The notes beneath the pieces are model-generated. The model was not told the DNA's origin and made no database searches. It worked only from the letters and a program-made list of their open reading frames with translations. Positions 24,747-36,384 of a stretch of DNA of 64,000 nt are shown here, piece after piece. Within the stretch, counting starts at the first letter, position 1; each line of letters starts with the position of its first letter. The stretch is from an uncultured Paracoccaceae bacterium (GTDB lineage: Bacteria > Pseudomonadota > Alphaproteobacteria > Rhodobacterales > Rhodobacteraceae), in contig CANLQO010000001.1 in assembly GCA_947493335.1 (NCBI GenBank), forward strand, positions 1,860,001 to 1,924,000. Reading direction: 5' to 3'. Made by a program: the position numbers and the translations under genes.

Positions 24747-26117
24747 CTACCTCCGCTGGAAGGCGGCCGAGGCCAAAACAACCCCCACGCCCTCGGCTCT
24801 GTTTTCTGCCGCCCCTGCGGCAAAGATCACATCTTCGGTCGCCAGCCCGCCCAGCGCGTCACGCACGAATTCTCGCGGATCCGGCAGGTTGCGCCGAAAC
24901 GCACGCGGTGCCTGCATTGCCCAGGAAATGCGACCCGCCATCGCCTGCGGGATGATCCAGGCAGCGGGATCCTCGGGCCAGCCATCCGGGCCGCCCGGCG
25001 CCTCCCAAGGTTGGCCCATGACCCGCAAGGGCCGCTGCAACAGCTTGTTGTAGGTGCCTCGGTTCATCCGAACCAATGTCGGTACATGTGCATCCAGCGC
25101 GCGCAAGCTGGCGATGATGAATTCCTGCGGCGTACGCACTTTGGCTCGCGTCGGCGTCCAGGCGGCAGGATGGGTCAGCATCGCAGTGGTCATCGCAGCC
25201 AGATCGCCCGCACCGAAAGCCCCTGTCATCGTCCGCAGCAGATCAGGATCCGGACTGCCACCGACAAAATGCACCGCCATTTTGTGGGCCAAATGTGCCG
25301 CCGTTTCAGGCAGGGCCGCAAGCTGGTCCATCGCGTCCAGCACGGTCTCAAGCTTGGCATCCGCACCAAATTGCATGCCCAGGACCGTCTCAACCCCCGG
25401 TTCAGCCCGGCTCGCCTCGTAGAAAAAGCCGTCTCGATTGTGATAGGTCAATCCGGTCAGAAGCTCTGCCAATTCACGCACGTCAGCTTGCGTATAAGCC
25501 CCATCCGCGCCCAAAAGATGCAGTTCCAGCAGTTCCCGCGCGAGGTTTTCGTTCAGCCCCAGGCGACGCCGTTTCCCTTGATCAGAATTCGGGCCCACCG
25601 AACGGAACTGCTGCAAGTACATCAACATCATCGGATGGGTCACCACAGCGCGCAACATGCCGCGAAAAGACCCCATTACATGAGGTCGGATCGCATCTTC
25701 GACATAAGAAGTGACGAGATGCGCGGTTTCATAGGGGCGACGTTCAACGGTAAAGTGATCGGCCCAGAATGCCACAAGCCGGTCCCGCACGCCAAAAGGC
25801 GTGTCGATCGCCCGCGCCAATGTCACCTTGTGGTGTCGCTGGCGGACCACGCGGATCTGGTTGCGCATCTCCTGCCGCGTCGCGGTGACGGCCTCCTCAT
25901 CAGCAGTGCCCATCGCATCCTTGAAAGCTTGATTGATCTCTGACAGATCCTTGCGGCTGGGAATGGTATCGGCGTAACCGGTGATCGGATGCATCACCGC
26001 ACCATCATCCGGGCCCGACAGATCGGCAAGAATCGCTTCGACCCCCGCAGGCGGCGCAAAGCGGGGCGAAAGTCCGGCCCCAAAACGGACCAGCGCAAGT
26101 GCGGGGTCATACTTCAT
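24747..26117 (-). CDS. DUF1800 domain protein
   Basis: 456 residues. Family marks: ALVRFGAGLSPRF at the N-terminus, DRLVAFWADHFTVE, MLMYLQQFRSVG, GLNENLARELLELHLLGADGAYTQADVRELAELLTG and HLAHKMAVHFVG. Together with the adjacent DUF1501 protein it forms a two-gene operon (stop directly followed by the next ATG). The product is probably associated with the DUF1501 protein. ATG 26117 begins the conserved MKYDPALALVRFG; an upstream frame to 26417 lies in the promoter region. No clear signal peptide is seen, unusual for a partner of a Tat-exported protein. Confidence 0.9.
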   Translation of the reverse strand: MKYDPALALVRFGAGLSPRFAPPAGVEAILADLSGPDDGAVMHPITGYADTIPSRKDLSEINQAFKDAMGTADEEAVTATRQEMRNQIRVVRQRHHKVTLARAIDTPFGVRDRLVAFWADHFTVERRPYETAHLVTSYVEDAIRPHVMGSFRGMLRAVVTHPMMLMYLQQFRSVGPNSDQGKRRRLGLNENLARELLELHLLGADGAYTQADVRELAELLTGLTYHNRDGFFYEASRAEPGVETVLGMQFGADAKLETVLDAMDQLAALPETAAHLAHKMAVHFVGGSPDPDLLRTMTGAFGAGDLAAMTTAMLTHPAAWTPTRAKVRTPQEFIIASLRALDAHVPTLVRMNRGTYNKLLQRPLRVMGQPWEAPGGPDGWPEDPAAWIIPQAMAGRISWAMQAPRAFRRNLPDPREFVRDALGGLATEDVIFAAGAAENRAEGVGVVLASAAFQRR

Positions 26118-26289
26118 TTCACAAGATATAACTGCAGGCGCGTCGGAATCCGACGCCCATTTCCAACACATTTGCCAAAATCCGCCAACGCACGCAGATT
26201 TGAGGTGAAACTTGCGGACCTTACAGTGCATTCCGTGCAATATCTCGTCCGACCGCCCGCTGCTGGGCGCCCGACTGCAAGGAGAAGAC

Positions 26290-26892
26290 ATGTTAAATCG
26301 TCGCCATTTTCTGGCCAGCGCTGCCGCCATGACGGCCACACCTGTACTGGCGGATGGCCATTGGGCGCTTGCCACCCTGCCTGATAGCCTCGCGCCGCGT
26401 GTTGTGGTGCTCAACAATCCGCTGCCTGCCGGACAAATCCACGTCGTGCCCGACGAATATTCGCTTTACTGGACGCTGCCGGGCGGCCGCGCGATCCGGT
26501 ATTTCGTCGGCGTCGGCAAAGACGACCTTTATGAGCCGGGCATCTACACCATCAAGGCCAAGAAAGAATGGCCCTCATGGCGCCCAACTGATGAGATGAT
26601 GGAACGCACGCCCGCCTACCGCGAGTGGGAAGACGGCATGGAAGGTGGCCCCACCAACCCGCTGGGCGCGCGCGCGCTTTACCTCTTTCAGGGCAATCGC
26701 GATACGTTTCTGCGACTGCATGGCACCCATCTGCCCAATACGATTGGCAAGGATGTGTCCAACGGCTGCGCGCGTCTGATCAACCGCCAGATGGTTGACC
26801 TTTATAACCGCGTCCCCAAGGGCACCGTGGTCTACATGTACGAAAAGGACATCCTACCCCCTGTCGTGGCGACAGGTGGCGATAGCGCTTAA
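26290..26892 (+). CDS. Exported L,D-transpeptidase (YkuD domain)
   Basis: 200 residues. Tat-like signal (LNRRHFLASAAAMTATPVLA). The YkuD catalytic motif is seen as LRLHGTHLPNTIG (His144) and VSNGCARL (Cys160 in the SNGC box). It crosslinks peptidoglycan stems (3-3 bonds) or attaches proteins to them in the periplasm. ATG 26290 has GGAGAAGAC upstream. Divergent from DUF1800/DUF1501 with 172 bases between, so joint regulation is possible. Ends with a strong hairpin. Confidence 0.92.
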   Translation: MLNRRHFLASAAAMTATPVLADGHWALATLPDSLAPRVVVLNNPLPAGQIHVVPDEYSLYWTLPGGRAIRYFVGVGKDDLYEPGIYTIKAKKEWPSWRPTDEMMERTPAYREWEDGMEGGPTNPLGARALYLFQGNRDTFLRLHGTHLPNTIGKDVSNGCARLINRQMVDLYNRVPKGTVVYMYEKDILPPVVATGGDSA

Positions 26893-26905
26893 GCCCCAGC
26901 ACGAT

Positions 26906-26928
26906 GAAGGCCGCAACCTGCGGCCTTC
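26906..26928 (+). terminator. Hairpin after the L,D-transpeptidase gene
   Basis: GAAGGCCGCA (26906-26915) and TGCGGCCTTC (26919-26928) form a perfect 10-base-pair stem with a 3-base loop, 13 bases after the stop. The following stretch to 27082 shows no gene. Confidence 0.8.
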
Positions 26929-27082
26929 CAGGGCCGATAGATCGACATGATCGCGCCCATCAAGAGCGGCAAAAACCTAATTGATTTGCCATGACCGTCA
27001 CCAATAAGTTGCCTGTAGGGCAGGCAAGCACTGATTTTCGGATGCTAAAATCGGCCAACCGCTTAGGATGGCCGTCCCTGCC

Positions 27083-28936
27083 TTAACTTTCCGGCGGCAA
27101 AACCCGCAGGCGCAATTCGCGCAACTGTTCGTTCTGTGGCTCTGATGGGGCGTCCATCATCAGGTCTTCGGCGCGCTGGTTCATCGGGAACATGATGACC
27201 TCACGGATATTCTGCTGATCCGCCAAGAGCATCACGATCCGGTCGATCCCTGCCGCACAGCCCCCGTGTGGTGGTGCGCCATACTGGAAAGCATTGACCA
27301 TGCCACCGAACCGCTTTTCGACCTCATCCTTGCCATAGCCCGCGATCTCGAACGCCTTGAACATGATCTCGGGCCGGTGGTTCCGGATTGCACCCGAGAC
27401 CAGCTCGTACCCGTTACAGGCCAGGTCGTATTGATAGCCCAGCACGTCCTCGGGGTTGCCGTCCAGCGCGGCCATCCCACCCTGCGGCATCGAAAACGGG
27501 TTGTGCTCAAAGTCGATCTTGCCGGTCTCGGCATCACGCTCGTAAATCGGGAAATCAACGATCCAAGCAAAGGCAAAGCGGTTCTGATCGGTCAGCCCCA
27601 GCTCTTCGCCGATGACATTGCGGGCCTTGCCTGCGACGCCTTCGAACGCCTTGGGCTTGCCGCCCAGGAAGAAAGCCGCGTCGCCCTTGCCCAGCCCCAA
27701 CTGCTGCCGGATCGCTTCGGTCCGTTCAGGCCCGATGTTCTTGGCCAAGGGGCCTGCGGCTTCCATGCCGCCCTCAACCTCGCCCGATTTCAGCTTGGCC
27801 TGTGCCTCTTTGACGGAAATACCCAACTCCTGTGCGACGCTGTCTGCGGTCTTGTCGCGCCAGAAGATATAGCCCATCCCCGGCAGACCCTCTTTCTGGG
27901 CAAAGGCGTTCATCCGGTCGCAGAACTTGCGGCTGCCACCCGTGGGCGCCGGGATCGCGCGGACCTCGGTGCCTTCGTTTTCCAAGAGCTTGGCAAAGAT
28001 CGCAAAGCCCGAGCCTTTGAAATGCTCGCTGACTACCTGCATCTTGATCGGGTTGCGCAGGTCCGGCTTGTCGCTGCCGTACCACAGGGCGGCATCGCGA
28101 TAGGAAATCTGCTCCCACGTCTGATCGACTTTGCGCCCGCCGCCGAATTCCTCGAAAATGCCGGTGATGACAGGCTGGATCGTGTCGAACACATCCTGCT
28201 GCTCGACAAAGCTCATCTCAAGGTCAAGCTGATAGAAATCCGTGGGCGACCGGTCCGCACGCGGGTCTTCGTCGCGGAAACAGGGCGCGATCTGGAAATA
28301 CTTGTCATAGCCCGAGACCATGATCAGCTGCTTGAACTGCTGTGGCGCCTGCGGCAGGGCATAGAACTTGCCCGGATGCAGGCGGCTTGGCACCAGAAAG
28401 TCGCGCGCGCCTTCGGGGCTTGATGCCGTGATGATCGGCGTCTGATATTCACGGAACCCGCTGTCCCACATCCGCCGCCGCATCGAGGCGACAACGTCCG
28501 AGCGCAGCTTCATGTTCTCCTGCATCGCCTCGCGCCGCAGGTCGAGATAGCGGTACTTCAGTCGCGTTTCCTCAGGGTACTCCTGATCGCCGAACACCAT
28601 CAGCGGCAGCTCTTTGGCTGCGCCCAGAACTTCGATCTCGCGCACGAAAACTTCAACCTCACCTGTGGGCAGCTTGGGGTTCACCAGTTCGGGGTCGCGG
28701 GCCTTCACTTCGCCGTCGATGCGAATGCACCATTCGCTGCGTACCTTCTCGACCTCTGCAAAGGCCGCCGAATCCGGGTCACACAGCACCTGCGTGATCC
28801 CGTAGTGATCGCGCAGATCGATGAACAGGATACCGCCGTGGTCGCGGACCCGGTGCACCCAGCCCGACAGGCGCACATTATCGCCAACGTTGCCCGCGCG
28901 AAGGTCAACACAGGTATGAGAGCGATAAGCGTGCAT
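27083..28936 (-). CDS. aspS: Aspartyl-tRNA synthetase (probably non-discriminating)
   Basis: 617 residues, bacterial type with the GAD insertion. Order: OB-fold ([20 protein letters not shown]), class II motif 2 ([27 protein letters not shown]), GAD domain (about 300-430), motif 3 ([19 protein letters not shown]). The His in VRDHGG is the residue linked in Pseudomonas-type enzymes to relaxed specificity, so it may also charge tRNA-Asn for GatCAB correction. Slightly longer than E. coli AspRS owing to a helical insert in the GAD region ([20 protein letters not shown]). Not in an operon with carB (divergent). Confidence 0.95.
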   Translation of the reverse strand: MHAYRSHTCVDLRAGNVGDNVRLSGWVHRVRDHGGILFIDLRDHYGITQVLCDPDSAAFAEVEKVRSEWCIRIDGEVKARDPELVNPKLPTGEVEVFVREIEVLGAAKELPLMVFGDQEYPEETRLKYRYLDLRREAMQENMKLRSDVVASMRRRMWDSGFREYQTPIITASSPEGARDFLVPSRLHPGKFYALPQAPQQFKQLIMVSGYDKYFQIAPCFRDEDPRADRSPTDFYQLDLEMSFVEQQDVFDTIQPVITGIFEEFGGGRKVDQTWEQISYRDAALWYGSDKPDLRNPIKMQVVSEHFKGSGFAIFAKLLENEGTEVRAIPAPTGGSRKFCDRMNAFAQKEGLPGMGYIFWRDKTADSVAQELGISVKEAQAKLKSGEVEGGMEAAGPLAKNIGPERTEAIRQQLGLGKGDAAFFLGGKPKAFEGVAGKARNVIGEELGLTDQNRFAFAWIVDFPIYERDAETGKIDFEHNPFSMPQGGMAALDGNPEDVLGYQYDLACNGYELVSGAIRNHRPEIMFKAFEIAGYGKDEVEKRFGGMVNAFQYGAPPHGGCAAGIDRIVMLLADQQNIREVIMFPMNQRAEDLMMDAPSEPQNEQLRELRLRVLPPES

Positions 28937-29244
28937 GGGTCAGGTCCTTTGGGTCCATAAAGATCGGCCCGATACACCCCTTTGCGCCTGCGAAGTCAAG
29001 CATCTGCGGCCATTGCAACATGCTGGCCCGTTCATCTGTGACATGCAGCACGACGCACCCAATGCGCCTGGCCCAGCCTCCCAGCCAATTTCATCTTCTT
29101 CTGGTCAAAAATACTTCGGGGGAGGCAGCTCTGCTGACGGGGGCTGGCCCCCACCGATTTTTCCGCGAAAAATCGCCCGCAACCGCTTGCACCTGCCCCG
29201 CCCATCCCTATAACGCAGGACAATTTGCACATCGGGGGTCTGCC
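28937..29244. repeat. Intergenic region with a Rhodobacteraceae-type structured repeat upstream of carB
   Basis: The 308-base aspS/carB gap holds no gene. It includes 29090-29129 (TTCTTCTGGTCAAAAATACT then a G-run), a GGGGGCTGGCCCCC dyad at 29139-29152, and a 9-base-pair hairpin at 29155-29175 (CGATTTTTC...GAAAAATCG). Strings of this kind recur between genes in Rhodobacteraceae genomes as I recall. The hairpin ends 69 bases before the carB start and could affect its leader. Copy number must be tested by search. Confidence 0.5.
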
Positions 29245-32577
<3,333 letters not shown>

Positions 32578-32579
32578 GC

Positions 32580-32981
32580 TTACCCCTCCCCCAAACGCTC
32601 CACCACTTCGCGTAGCTTCTCGACATCGCGAAAATCTACGCGGTCCTCGGGCCCGGCGACCAGACCTGCCAGCCGGTCGTGCATGAAAGCGCGTAGAACC
32701 CGGTTCATCCGCGGTTGATAGCCTTTGCCCATGCTGCGAAAGAACCGCACAACGTCCGCGTCTAGCTGCAGGGTCACGCGGGTCTGCTTGTCATCCCGGC
32801 GGTCCTTTTCACGCCAGATGTCGTGCCAGCCTGACGGGATCTGCGGCGGGTCGAAATCGGCATCCAGACGGGCGTGGATCTCTTCAGCATAGCTGCGGTG
32901 CTGGCGGATGGTTTTACTTTCGGGCAAGGGGCTCTCCGGCGTTTGTCGATTTGCACCAATCTGCCGAACCGGGGTTAACAT
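32580..32981 (-). CDS. BrnA-antitoxin-like protein without adjacent toxin
   Basis: 133 residues. The C-terminal half (TRVTLQLDADVVRFFRSMGKGYQPRMNRVLRAFMHDRL) is a ribbon-helix-helix as in BrnA antitoxins, where it binds DNA and pairs with BrnT. No BrnT-like gene lies upstream or downstream. The N-terminal ~60 residues are hydrophilic and uncertain; a shorter start is possible. Convergent with carB at 2 bases. May be a domesticated regulator. Confidence 0.75.
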   Translation of the reverse strand: MLTPVRQIGANRQTPESPLPESKTIRQHRSYAEEIHARLDADFDPPQIPSGWHDIWREKDRRDDKQTRVTLQLDADVVRFFRSMGKGYQPRMNRVLRAFMHDRLAGLVAGPEDRVDFRDVEKLREVVERLGEG

Positions 32982-33084
32982 CCTTTAAGACTTGCGTGCG
33001 GACGAGATGCGGGCAGGATGTGCATAGTTTGTGTACGATTTCTGACCTCCGGTTTTCTGACGTCCGCCATATTAAGGATTGATT

Positions 33085-33360
33085 ATGAAATACCTTGCCG
33101 CTTTCGCGCTTTTTGCTGCCTGCACCCCTGTCTCTGCACCCGAACCGCTACCGCTATTTGGTGACGGCTATCGCGGCGATGGCGACCAATGTCGCCGTGT
33201 CGGCGAGAACGCCCAGACCAATCAATTCCTCGATGATGCCGCCGATCTGGTCGGATGTCCGGAAGATATGGAAAACCTTGGCATTTTTGCCATCGACACA
33301 GGCGGGGTTGAGGTGGCACGTTTGCAAGGCTACGTCCTTTACTCGGTGCCCATAAGATGA
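33085..33360 (+). CDS. Small lipoprotein
   Basis: 91 residues. Signal peptide ending in a lipobox, LFAAC, so the mature protein begins CTPVSAPE. Then a short Cys-bearing domain (DGDQCRRVGENAQTN and DDAADLVGCPEDMENLG). No known family. ATG 33085 follows AAGGA. Its TGA overlaps the next gene's ATG (ATGA), so it is translationally coupled to the membrane-anchored hydrolase and may work with it at the envelope. Confidence 0.75.
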   Translation: MKYLAAFALFAACTPVSAPEPLPLFGDGYRGDGDQCRRVGENAQTNQFLDDAADLVGCPEDMENLGIFAIDTGGVEVARLQGYVLYSVPIR

Positions 33361-34718
33361 ACGATATCCGCCTTCTCCTGATTGGTGCTTTCATGGCCGT
33401 GGTGGCCGTTGTCGCCCTGTTGTTTGGCAACCCCATCCCATCTACCCCGGCGTCGGAAGATGCTGTGGCGGAATCAGCCGAACCCGAACGCCACGGCGGT
33501 GCCGCCTCCGAAGGATCAGAGCCACCCATCGCAGAAATGGCGCCGCCCGAAGAAAGCGTTGCAGAAGAACCGGTTATCGTTGTCGAAGCGCCCGACATGG
33601 CAGAAGGCGTGCCCCTGGATGATCGCGGCGCAGAGGGGGCCATGCCGGAGCCGATTATCGTCGAGGAGGCGGTCGAAATGCCCGCCCCGTTTGAAGAAAA
33701 TGAGACCCATCGCGACGTACCCATTTTCTTTGCTACAAACCGGGGGCTGAGCGATGATCCCGATTTCGACGACCCCGCCAGCACCTTTACTGACGACTAT
33801 GACGTGCTGCGCTATGGCACCGGGATCGTGTCGATCCCACGCGAACACCGCATGGGGCAGCTTGAAAGTCAGGGTTGGTTCGCATCCCTGATGTTTGAAC
33901 CGGATGTCGAAAAACATGTGATATTGCAGGACCTTACACCCTGGACCACAGAAGAGGTCATGCAGATGTTGGCAGGAGAACTGGCCACGTCTGACAACGC
34001 GATCCTGATGTATGTGCATGGGTTCAACACTTCGCTGGACAAGGCCGCGCGACGGGCGGGCCAACTGACCTATGATCTGGCGTGGGATGGCCCTTCATTC
34101 CTGTTTAGCTGGCCCAGCCGGGGCCGCGCGATCAATTACCTGTCGGACAGCACCATGGCGCAGCGGTCGGTGCCGGATCTCAAGCAGGTGCTGCGCGATC
34201 TGGCAGAGCGTGACCCCGACCGGATCATCGTGATTGCCCATTCGATGGGCACCCGGATCATCAGCGAAGCCATGGCTGAAATGGTCGCTGAAAATGACCC
34301 GGCGATCGAAGAGATTACCACCATTGTTCTGGCCGCGCCGGACATCGATGAAGTTGTCTTTCGCAACCGGCTTTTCCCGCGTTTTCAAGAGGCTACCTCC
34401 ACCCACTTCACGCTTTATGCCTCGGCCGAGGACTCGGCGCTGAAAGCCTCAAAAGAGGCTAACGGCTTTCGCCGGATTGGGGACACAACCGATGGCGTGC
34501 CCCAATTGCCCGGGATCGACGTGATCGATGCGACCGGCGTAGTGTCGGACTTTTTCGGGCATACCTATTTTGGCGATAACACGTCGATCCTGTCGGATAT
34601 TTACGAGATGGTGCATTCAGGCAGCCCGGTCGACCAGCGCGCGATGCTGGCCCCTGTCCCGCCGGAACCCCCCAGCCCCGAGGCCATCACGCATTGGCGG
34701 ATCAACCTGCCGAACTAA
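33357..34718 (+). CDS. Membrane-anchored DUF900 alpha/beta hydrolase
   Basis: 453 residues. An N-terminal membrane anchor (LLLIGAFMAVVAVVALLFG) is followed by a ~90-residue Glu/Pro/Ala-rich linker (about 27-115), then the DUF900 hydrolase: VPIFFATNRGLSDD, ILMYVHGFNTSLDKAARRAG, SFLFSWPSRGRAINY, IIVIAHSMGTRIISE (nucleophile Ser) and a C-terminal His region. These esterase-like domains are of unknown substrate. The long acidic linker places the domain away from the membrane, probably across the periplasm. Coupled to the upstream lipoprotein gene. Confidence 0.9.
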   Translation: MNDIRLLLIGAFMAVVAVVALLFGNPIPSTPASEDAVAESAEPERHGGAASEGSEPPIAEMAPPEESVAEEPVIVVEAPDMAEGVPLDDRGAEGAMPEPIIVEEAVEMPAPFEENETHRDVPIFFATNRGLSDDPDFDDPASTFTDDYDVLRYGTGIVSIPREHRMGQLESQGWFASLMFEPDVEKHVILQDLTPWTTEEVMQMLAGELATSDNAILMYVHGFNTSLDKAARRAGQLTYDLAWDGPSFLFSWPSRGRAINYLSDSTMAQRSVPDLKQVLRDLAERDPDRIIVIAHSMGTRIISEAMAEMVAENDPAIEEITTIVLAAPDIDEVVFRNRLFPRFQEATSTHFTLYASAEDSALKASKEANGFRRIGDTTDGVPQLPGIDVIDATGVVSDFFGHTYFGDNTSILSDIYEMVHSGSPVDQRAMLAPVPPEPPSPEAITHWRINLPN

Positions 34719-34781
34719 GCGTCATCCTCGACTTCGCGACTGGTCCTGCGTAGGGTCAAACGACCACAAACGGAGACAGAT

Positions 34782-35894
34782 ATGCACGGCGTCGCGATTA
34801 CCGGAACCGGGGTTTTCACACCTGAAAACATCATCACGAATGATGAGCTGGTCGCGGCCTTCAATGCCTATGCCGACCGCTGGAACACCGAGCACGCGGC
34901 AGAGATTGAGACGGGTAAGACAGAGGCAAAGACGCATTCCTCTTCTGACTTCATCGTAGCCGCATCAGGCATCGAACGGCGCTATGTACTTGATAAAGCG
35001 GGCGTACTGGACCCAGATCGGATGTACCCCAAGCTGACACCGCGTAGTGACGATGAACCCTCTGTGATGGCAGAGATTGCCGTGGATGCGGCGCGCAAGG
35101 CACTGGGGGACCTGGACCCGGCCAGCGTTGATTTGGTCATTTGCGCCGCTTCAAACATGGAACGGGCCTATCCGGCTGTCGCAGTTGAAGTGCAGCAACT
35201 ATTGGGGGCAGGCGGTTTCGCCTTTGACATGAACGTCGCCTGTTCCTCGGCCACTTTCGGCATCCAGACGGCAGCGGACATGATCCGCACCGGCAGCGTC
35301 AAGACCGCACTTGTTGTGAACCCCGAGATCTGCAGCGCCCATCTGGAATGGCGCGACCGCGACTGTCATTTCATCTTTGGCGACGTCGCGACGGCCACGC
35401 TGTTGCAGCGCGACGAAGGGCTGACAGCACCACATTTCAAAGTGAAATCAACCCGATGTGCGACGCAATTCAGCAACAACATCCGCAACAATAATGGCTA
35501 TCTGCGCCGCGCTCATGACCAGATGGAAGACCGCCGCGACATGCAATTCATGCAGAACGGTCGCAAGGTCTTTAAAGAGGTGCTGCCGCTGGTCAGCCGC
35601 CATATCGCAGGGCATATGGCCGATGAGGGCATCGCGGCCGGGGATCTTAAACGGTTGTGGCTGCATCAGGCCAACAAGACGATGAACGACTATATTGGCA
35701 AGAAGGTGCTGGGCCGCGACCCGGAACCGGGGGAGCAACCCAACATCCTGCAGGACTACGCCAATACCTCTTCTGCGGGATCGATCATCGCGTTCAGCAA
35801 GCATTCCGAAGATATGGCGGCGGGCGATCTGGGGCTGATCTGTTCCTTTGGCGCGGGCTATTCTGTCGGCTCTGTCATTGTCAAACGGGCCTGA
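34782..35894 (+). CDS. Beta-ketoacyl-ACP synthase III-like (FabH family) protein
   Basis: 370 residues, longer than housekeeping FabH. The catalytic triad is visible: Cys154 in MNVACSSATFG, His295 in WLHQANK and Asn328 in YANTSSAG. An extra loop of about 30-40 residues (AAFNAYADRWNTEHAAEIETGKTEAKTHSS) and another (CATQFSNNIRNNNGYLRRAHD) mark the distinct PRK07204-like branch. It would condense an acyl-CoA or ACP with malonyl-ACP. GGAGA precedes the ATG. Confidence 0.9.
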   Translation: MHGVAITGTGVFTPENIITNDELVAAFNAYADRWNTEHAAEIETGKTEAKTHSSSDFIVAASGIERRYVLDKAGVLDPDRMYPKLTPRSDDEPSVMAEIAVDAARKALGDLDPASVDLVICAASNMERAYPAVAVEVQQLLGAGGFAFDMNVACSSATFGIQTAADMIRTGSVKTALVVNPEICSAHLEWRDRDCHFIFGDVATATLLQRDEGLTAPHFKVKSTRCATQFSNNIRNNNGYLRRAHDQMEDRRDMQFMQNGRKVFKEVLPLVSRHIAGHMADEGIAAGDLKRLWLHQANKTMNDYIGKKVLGRDPEPGEQPNILQDYANTSSAGSIIAFSKHSEDMAAGDLGLICSFGAGYSVGSVIVKRA

Positions 35895-35957
35895 GGGTCA
35901 AGGTTCTGGCGCAATCCCGCCCCCCCTGCTAACGTCTCGCAAAAGACCGAGGCGAGC

Positions 35958-36368
35958 ATGAGCCAAGACCTGCCAGACTACTATTTTCGCATCCGTGAAA
36001 ACGGCGCGGCGGTGTTCCGTGTCGACACCGAGAACCGGCAACGGCGGATCGAGATGGATCAGGTTGCAGTTGTTAATGTCAAGAATGGCGAGGTGAAGCC
36101 GCATGGCGATCACAAGTTGTCAAAGGAAGACATTGCCGCGATTCAGGACTGGCTCGACAAGCGCGTGGCGCTTTTGGCGCAGCGCGATATCGACGATATC
36201 CACCGGGCGGTCGATTACCTCAACATCACCACGCAATGGGTGCAATCCAAGGCCACTGATGAGCAATTGGAGGATGTGACCGATCGGCTTTTACTGGCGA
36301 TGCACGATCTGAGGTCACTGTTGGTGCGCAAGAAATCAGAGCGGTTGCTGTCGGGCGAAGACGACTAG
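35958..36368 (+). CDS. Conserved hypothetical protein
   Basis: 136 residues, soluble, highly charged. Two parts: an N-terminal beta-rich stretch (YYFRIRENGAAVFRVDTENRQRRIEMDQVAVVNVKNGEVKPHG) and a helical C-terminus (IAAIQDWLDKRVALLAQRDIDDIHRAVDYLNITTQWVQS). No domain recognised; its composition agrees with the neighbourhood. GAGGCGAGC precedes the ATG. The stop lies in a 12-base palindrome shared with the convergent MATE gene. Confidence 0.75.
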   Translation: MSQDLPDYYFRIRENGAAVFRVDTENRQRRIEMDQVAVVNVKNGEVKPHGDHKLSKEDIAAIQDWLDKRVALLAQRDIDDIHRAVDYLNITTQWVQSKATDEQLEDVTDRLLLAMHDLRSLLVRKKSERLLSGEDD

Positions 36369-36384
36369 GCGCCTAGGACGTCGT
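36361..36384. terminator. Palindromic bidirectional stop region of convergent genes
   Basis: CTAGGCGCCTAG at 36365-36376 is a perfect 12-base palindrome containing both genes' stop codons (TAG at 36366-36368 and, on the minus strand, at 36375-36373), flanked by ACGAC and GTCGT. It may form a cruciform or bidirectional terminator. Confidence 0.6.

Noticed and set aside
27266-28423. Plus-strand frame of 385 codons within aspS
   Set aside because: Antisense to a complete aspS; composition is that of a shadow frame.
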